From Candidatus Dechloromonas phosphorivorans (GTDB lineage Bacteria; Pseudomonadota; Gammaproteobacteria; Burkholderiales; Rhodocyclaceae), in the NCBI GenBank assembly GCA_016709495.1, contig JADJMS010000023.1, positions 1 through 20,936 on the forward strand: 20,936 nt of DNA. Reading direction: 5' to 3'. Position 1 is the stretch's first letter; every line of letters starts with the position of its first letter. The position numbers and the translations under genes were made by a program. Shown here in pieces: positions 16,914 through 20,936 of the stretch. The notes below the pieces were generated by a model that worked only from the letters and a program-made list of their open reading frames with translations, was not told where the DNA came from and did not search any database.

Positions 16914-18107
16914 ATACGATGATTCTGCGTCAGGCCGACCGCCCACTGGCGTCCTGACCCGCGATGCCAGCTGGTGATCCAGCTGCTGGAAAAAATTCAG
17001 TTTGGCCGCCTAGAGCTGCGTATGCCGGATGGTACTTGCCAGGTTTTTGGCGAGGGCGAACACGGCGTCAGCATGCATGTGCATGATGAAATGATGTTCA
17101 GTCAGATACTGGCGCGCGGCGACATTGGTTTGGCCGAAGCCTATATCGATGGCGCCTGGGATGCCCCGGATCTGACCGGCGTGATGACCCTGCTGGCCAA
17201 GAACCGCGATGCCTTGCGCACGGCCGTTTATGGTCGCTGGCAATCCTTGTTGATGGCACGTATCCGCCACTGGCTGAACAACAACAGCAAGACCGGCAGC
17301 CGCAAAAACATCATGGCGCATTACGACCTCGGCAACGACTTTTACAAGCTGTGGCTGGACCCGAGCATGAGCTATTCGAGCGCCCTTTATCGGGCGGTTG
17401 ATGACGGCGATCTGGAAACAGCGCAGCGTGCCAAGTATCGCCGCATCCTGCGCCGGGTCGGCGCGCAACCGGGCCAGCACGTACTGGAGATTGGCTGCGG
17501 CTGGGGTGGTTTTGCCGAAATGGCAGTGGCTGACGGGCTGAAAACGACCGGCGTCACGCTGTCGCCCGCGCAGTTGGCATGGGCGCAAAAGCGCGTGCCG
17601 GAAGCTAATCTGCAGCTCAAGGATTACCGCGATATTGGCGAGCAATTCGATCATGTGGTGTCGATAGAAATGTTCGAAGCCGTTGGCGAGCGCTGGTGGC
17701 CAAGCTACTTCAAAACGATCAAGAAAGCCATGAGACCAGGTGGCCGGGCGGTCATTCAGAGCATCACGATCCGCGACGATATTTTTGGTGATTACCGCAA
17801 GGGCACCGACTTCATTCAGCAGCACGTCTTCCCCGGCGGCATGCTGCCATCGCGTTCAGCTTTCCGTGCGGCGGCAGCCAAGCAAGGCCTGACGGTGCGT
17901 AGCGAATACGCCTTCGGCCACGATTACGCCCGTACGCTGGCTGAATGGCGGGTGAGTTTTGAAGAGAAGTGGCCGGAGATCGCCGCTCAGGGCTTCGATG
18001 AAACCTTCCATCGTCTGTGGCGCATGTACCTCTGCTACTGCGAGGCTGGGTTCCTGGCTGGCACGGTCGATGTCGTTCATTTCGAGCTTGATCATGCGGC
18101 GCCGTGA
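16910..18107 (+). CDS. cfa: Cyclopropane-fatty-acid-synthase-type SAM methyltransferase (one frameshift)
   Basis: About 398 residues after correction. The enzyme transfers a one-carbon unit from S-adenosylmethionine to the double bond of phospholipid acyl chains. Seen are SRKNIMAHYDLGNDFYKLWLDPSMSYSSALY, the SAM-binding VLEIGCGWGGFAE, TGVTLSPAQLAWAQKR, and YRDIGEQFDHVVSIEMFEAVG, followed by FPGGMLPS and the HDYARTLAEW region of the family. I place the start at the ATG 16910 (overlapping the DUF1365 stop), with one extra T at about 16954 giving RPLASDPRCQL. Otherwise translation would begin at GTG 16974, losing about 21 residues. Relatives make cyclopropane, methyl-branched or furan fatty acids; sequence reading alone cannot choose between these. 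Partner proteins are encoded just upstream. Confidence 0.92.
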
Positions 18108-18609
18108 TTTCGTCGTGGCCTGTGCCGGCCTGGCATTGCTGCCTGCCGCACAGGCCAATCAGCGCCTTGATACGCTGACCAGCGGCCTGCAACGCTGGGG
18201 CAGCGGCGAGTTCCGGCGTTGGGGCTTTCTGGTTTATGAAGCCACGCTGTGGGCAAAAACCGACGACCCGCTGAAGCCGCCGTTGGCGCTTGGTCTGACC
18301 TATAAACGCAATCTCGATGGCGTAAAGATTGCCGATGCCAGCGTCAGCGAAATTCGCAATCTGAAAATTGCCGATGAAGCACAGCTGAAATTATGGGGCG
18401 AGCGCATGGCGCAGATCTTCCCCGATGTAAAACCGGAAGACCGCATCGTTGGCGTGCATCTGCCTGAAGGGGCGCGTTTCTTCCACAACGATCGCTTCAT
18501 CGGCAGCGTGGATGACCCGGTCTTTGCCCGCGCCTTCTTTGCCATCTGGCTTGATGCGCGCACCAGTGCGCCGGAATTGCGCGCTTTGCTGCTCAAGCGG
18601 CCAGCCTGA
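18094..18609 (+). CDS. Chalcone-isomerase-like exported protein
   Basis: Intact, 171 residues, overlapping the methyltransferase gene by 14 bp. The N-terminus MRRRDFVVACAGLALLPAAQA is a signal peptide with a twin-arginine-like RRxDF motif and cleavage near residue 21. The mature part (SGEFRRWGFLVYEATLWA, LALGLTYKRNLDG, LWGERMAQIFPDVKPEDRIVG, FARAFFAIWLD) matches the bacterial chalcone-isomerase-like fold, whose members often bind fatty acids or have no known enzyme activity. The position inside a lipid-modification operon suggests a periplasmic fatty-acid or lipid-related role. An upstream in-frame ATG at 17959 was rejected as it would lie deep inside cfa. Confidence 0.82.
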   Translation: MRRRDFVVACAGLALLPAAQANQRLDTLTSGLQRWGSGEFRRWGFLVYEATLWAKTDDPLKPPLALGLTYKRNLDGVKIADASVSEIRNLKIADEAQLKLWGERMAQIFPDVKPEDRIVGVHLPEGARFFHNDRFIGSVDDPVFARAFFAIWLDARTSAPELRALLLKRPA

Positions 18610-18610
18610 C

Positions 18611-19831
18611 ATGACCAACGGGCGCATCTTCGCCTACGGCCTGCTTGGCCTGCCGCTAGCCTTTGCTGCGCTGCCGATCTACGTGCACGTTCCCAAATTT
18701 TATGCCGAAGCTGCCGGTATGGAGTTGGCCTTGCTTGGCGCGATTCTGCTTGGCGCGCGCTTGCTGGATGCCGGCATCGACCCCTGGCTGGGCTGGCTGG
18801 CTGATCGGGTCAGGCGGCCGCAAATGGTGGCCATTGCGCTTTTGCCCTTCGCGGCCGGTTTTGTTGCCTTGCTCAACCCGCCAGCGCAAAACGCCGGCTT
18901 ATGGCTGCTTGGCTCACTGGCACTGACCCTACATCCAGCTTCTCTGCTGCCTCGGTGGCTTACCAGGCGTGGGGGGGCTGATATTGGCGAGAATTCCAGC
19001 CTCAGAACGCGGTTGACCGCAGCACGTGAAGGATTCGGCCTGCTTGGCGTGGTCCTGGCCGCCGCCTTGCCGGCGCTGATCGCCAGCAACATGGTCGATG
19101 GCGTGGCGCGACTGGCCTGGATACTACCGCCGCTGTTATTGGTTGCGGCACTAGTGACCTTTAGCCGGGTCAGTCTCGGCAGCCCTTTGCGCGCAGTTGC
19201 CGAACCGTTGCTCCCCAGTCTGCGCCGCGTTCTGGCTGACCGGCCTTTTCGCCACCTGCTCCTGATTTTTGTCGCGAATGGCATAGCTTCTGCGTTGCCA
19301 GCCACACTGTTCCTCTTCTTCGTCGCCGATGTACTGCATCTCGATAGTGCCAGCGGTCCCTTGCTTGCCCTCTACTTTGTTTCCGGCGCAGCCAGTTTGC
19401 CTTTATGGATAAAAGTCGCCAGCCGATATGGGCGAGTTTTCGCCTGGGGCTGCGCCATGCTGTTGTCCATTGTTGCCTTCGCTGGTGCCAGTTTGCTCGG
19501 TAGCGGTGATTTGCTGCCCTTCGCCATCATTTGCCTGGCTTCCGGCTTGGCCTTGGGTGCCGATCTCACGCTGCCCGCCGCCATCGCTGCCGATATTGGC
19601 GAGCGCCAGCGGCAAGCCGGTGCCTGTTTTGGTGTCTGGAACTTTGTGGCCAAGCTCAATTTGGCCCTGGCTGCCGGTCTCTCGCTGCCCTTGCTCGGTC
19701 TACTGGGTTATGTACCGGGCAGCAGCAGCGGCTTGCCCGCCCTGATTTTTGCCTACGCCCTGCTACCGCTCGCCTTCAAGGCGCTGGCTGGTTTGCTGCT
19801 TTGGCGTTGGCGTCACACTTTGGAGCTTTGA
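18611..19831 (+). CDS. MFS (MelB/GPH-type) transporter with hidden compensated frameshifts
   Basis: About 405 residues with roughly twelve hydrophobic segments; an inner-membrane transporter of the major facilitator type, resembling MelB-like GPH permeases (GARLLDAGIDPWLGWLADRVRR is the typical first-loop motif). The frame appears open, yet between about 18926 and 18977 it reads as nonsense (HPASLLPRWLTRRGG). The neighbouring frame gives ASVAYQAWG, which joins GADIGENSSLRTR to restore the expected loop motif. A run of seven G (18971-18977) is probably one base too long, with about two further extra bases near 18928-18940. It starts 1 bp after the preceding stop. The substrate is unknown; proteins of this kind recur in light-regulated cfa clusters. 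Confidence 0.82.
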   Translation: MTNGRIFAYGLLGLPLAFAALPIYVHVPKFYAEAAGMELALLGAILLGARLLDAGIDPWLGWLADRVRRPQMVAIALLPFAAGFVALLNPPAQNAGLWLLGSLALTLHPASLLPRWLTRRGGADIGENSSLRTRLTAAREGFGLLGVVLAAALPALIASNMVDGVARLAWILPPLLLVAALVTFSRVSLGSPLRAVAEPLLPSLRRVLADRPFRHLLLIFVANGIASALPATLFLFFVADVLHLDSASGPLLALYFVSGAASLPLWIKVASRYGRVFAWGCAMLLSIVAFAGASLLGSGDLLPFAIICLASGLALGADLTLPAAIAADIGERQRQAGACFGVWNFVAKLNLALAAGLSLPLLGLLGYVPGSSSGLPALIFAYALLPLAFKALAGLLLWRWRHTLEL

Positions 19832-19833
19832 TC

Positions 19834-20355
19834 ATGAAACTTTTACTAGCTGTTGCATTCACCCTGGGCCTCTCGGCTTGCGCTTCAACCGGGGTTGAAC
19901 AATACAAGGCCGAGCAACCGGCACTCGATCTGAAAACTTACCTGAATGGCACGCTCGACGCCTGGGGCATGTTTCAGGGCCGTTCCGGCGAGGTGCAAAA
20001 ACGGTTCCATGTCGTGATTGACGCCAAATGGAGCGGCGATGTCGGTATTCTCGACGAGCAATTCAAATGGTCGGACGGCACCACCTCGCGCCGGGTCTGG
20101 ACGCTGACCAAGCAAGCCGATGGTCGCTACATCGGCAAGGCGGATGATGTGGTTGGCGAAGCCATCGGTGAAGTCTCTGGCAATGCCCTGCGCTGGCGTT
20201 ACGTGCTGGCTTTGCCGGTCGACGGGAAAACCTATCACGTGGATTTTGACGACTGGATGTTCCTGATGGACGACAAGGTGATGCTCAACCGCTCGTACAT
20301 GAGCAAGTGGGGCTTCAATCTGGGCGAAATTACCCTGAGCTTCGTCAAGCGATGA
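19834..20355 (+). CDS. DUF3833 lipoprotein
   Basis: Intact, 173 residues, starting 2 bp after the transporter stop. The N-terminus is a lipoprotein signal (MKLLLAVAFTLGLSAC, lipobox LSAC with Cys16). The body (LKTYLNGTLDAWGMFQGRSGEV, FKWSDGTTSRRVWTLTKQADG, VDFDDWMFLMDDKVMLNRS, KWGFNLGEITLSF) matches DUF3833, a small lipocalin-like lipoprotein family. It is found next to cfa and short-chain dehydrogenase genes. It probably acts at the envelope, perhaps in lipid handling; no activity is known to me. Confidence 0.88.
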   Translation: MKLLLAVAFTLGLSACASTGVEQYKAEQPALDLKTYLNGTLDAWGMFQGRSGEVQKRFHVVIDAKWSGDVGILDEQFKWSDGTTSRRVWTLTKQADGRYIGKADDVVGEAIGEVSGNALRWRYVLALPVDGKTYHVDFDDWMFLMDDKVMLNRSYMSKWGFNLGEITLSFVKR

Positions 20356-20936
20356 ACCCGAAAATTACCAAATTGGCAGGGTAAGCGTCTGGCTGCTGGC
20401 GGCTGCTCCAGCGGCATCGGTGCCGCCTGGCGCAAGAACTGGCGCGGCGCGGTGCCAAGAAAATATGCATATCCGCCCGCAAGGCTGACAAGTTGCTGGC
20501 GCTGAATATTCCTGATGCGTTGATCCTGCCTTGCGATGCCACCAACGTCGCCAGTCTGGCTGGGGCGCGCAAACAATTATTGCTTGCCTGGCTTGGCGTC
20601 GATCTGGTCATCTATCTGGCCGGTGATTACGTGCCGATGCGGGCAGATAGCTTTGATCTAGCCAAGGCAGAAACGGTGTTTGAGGTCAATTTCCTCGCTG
20701 CCATGCGCCTGACGGCCGCTGTACTGCCCGATCTCAAAGCCGGCGGCGGCATTGCCTTTGTTGCCAGCGTTGCTGGATATCGCGGCTTGCCCAAGGCGCT
20801 CGCCTATGGGCCGGGCAAGGCGGCGCTGATTCATTTTGCAGAAGTGCTGCATCTGGATCTCTCACCCAAAAACATCGGCGTCTGGGTCATCAACCCCGGT
20901 TTTGTCGCGACGCAACTCACCGCGCAGAACGATTTC
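20352..20936 (+). CDS. Short-chain dehydrogenase/reductase, N-terminus frameshifted, 3' end cut by window
   Basis: A classical SDR oxidoreductase. The ATG at 20352 overlaps the DUF3833 stop (ATGA). The first 100 bases contain at least two indels: MNPKITKLAG is followed by a stop in frame, VWLLAA and SSGIGAA lie in other frames, then LAQELARRGAKKICISARKAD reads on without a break. The cofactor glycine motif (SSGIG), the inner YLAGDY, the catalytic serine in ASVAGYRG, the YGPGK Tyr-x3-Lys pair and the INPGFVATQLT loop are all visible. About 195 residues are present; the C-terminus lies beyond the window. The substrate is unknown; the last visible member of the operon. Confidence 0.85.

Noticed and set aside
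17010..17825. 271-residue minus-strand open frame inside cfa
   Set aside because: Antisense to the conserved methyltransferase; no protein-like motifs.
19531..20355. 274-residue version of the DUF3833 protein starting inside the MFS gene
   Set aside because: The lipoprotein signal and lipobox start at 19834; the longer frame would bury them.
1..20936. CRISPR arrays, tRNA or rRNA genes, complete insertion sequences
   Set aside because: No regularly spaced repeat series, cloverleaf or rRNA-like sequence, and no transposase gene could be recognised on either strand by reading.

Overview
The window looks like a chromosomal segment of a betaproteobacterium, most plausibly of the Rhodocyclales (Dechloromonas/Azonexus-like). 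This is inferred from the moderately GC-rich housekeeping genes (kup, a stand-alone rfaE2), the styles of PAS-rich sensor kinase and HDOD protein, and the CarH/LitR-type operon; no rRNA or other taxonomic marker is present. A striking general property is that many conserved genes are broken by single-base indels, often in homopolymer runs, while their reading frames remain recognisable on both sides. This looks more like uncorrected long-read sequence error than true gene decay, so I annotate frame-corrected genes across the breaks.

Layout. (1) 1-312: the N-terminal part of a serine recombinase, leftward, cut by the window edge. (2) About 760-6240: a signal-transduction locus with a PAS-LuxR regulator (leftward), a divergent family-3 periplasmic solute-binding protein and a large membrane-bound hybrid histidine kinase with four PAS domains. 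A perfect 21-bp palindrome sits in the divergent promoter region. (3) About 6240-10018: a gene-poor, visibly less GC-rich stretch that looks like an accessory insertion. It holds a sirtuin (frameshifted), an unrecognised KRGRP-type alpha-helical protein preceded by an 18-bp perfect palindrome, broken ORF remnants and several hairpins. (4) About 10019-13208: an HDOD protein, the potassium transporter Kup and the heptose-phosphate adenylyltransferase RfaE2.

(5) 13241-20936: the most interesting part. A leftward MerR-family regulator carries the complete W-x9-EH and ExHxxG signature of adenosylcobalamin-dependent photoreceptors (CarH/LitR). Divergent from it is a very tightly packed operon: periplasmic glutathione peroxidase, FAD-dependent oxidoreductase, DUF1365 protein, cyclopropane-fatty-acid-synthase-type methyltransferase, chalcone-isomerase-like protein, MelB-type MFS transporter, DUF3833 lipoprotein and a short-chain dehydrogenase that runs off the window. 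The intergenic region holds three exactly contiguous 11-bp direct repeats matching the CarH operator pattern (nnTnnACAnnn); the third covers the TTGACA -35 box of a good promoter for the operon.

Working model (inference): in the dark the B12-bound regulator sits on the three repeats and blocks the operon and its own gene; light releases it. The operon then makes a modified membrane fatty acid (oxidoreductase + DUF1365 + methyltransferase, the same trio seen fused in plant cyclopropane synthases) and a periplasmic peroxidase, a plausible defence against photo-oxidative or singlet-oxygen damage to lipids.
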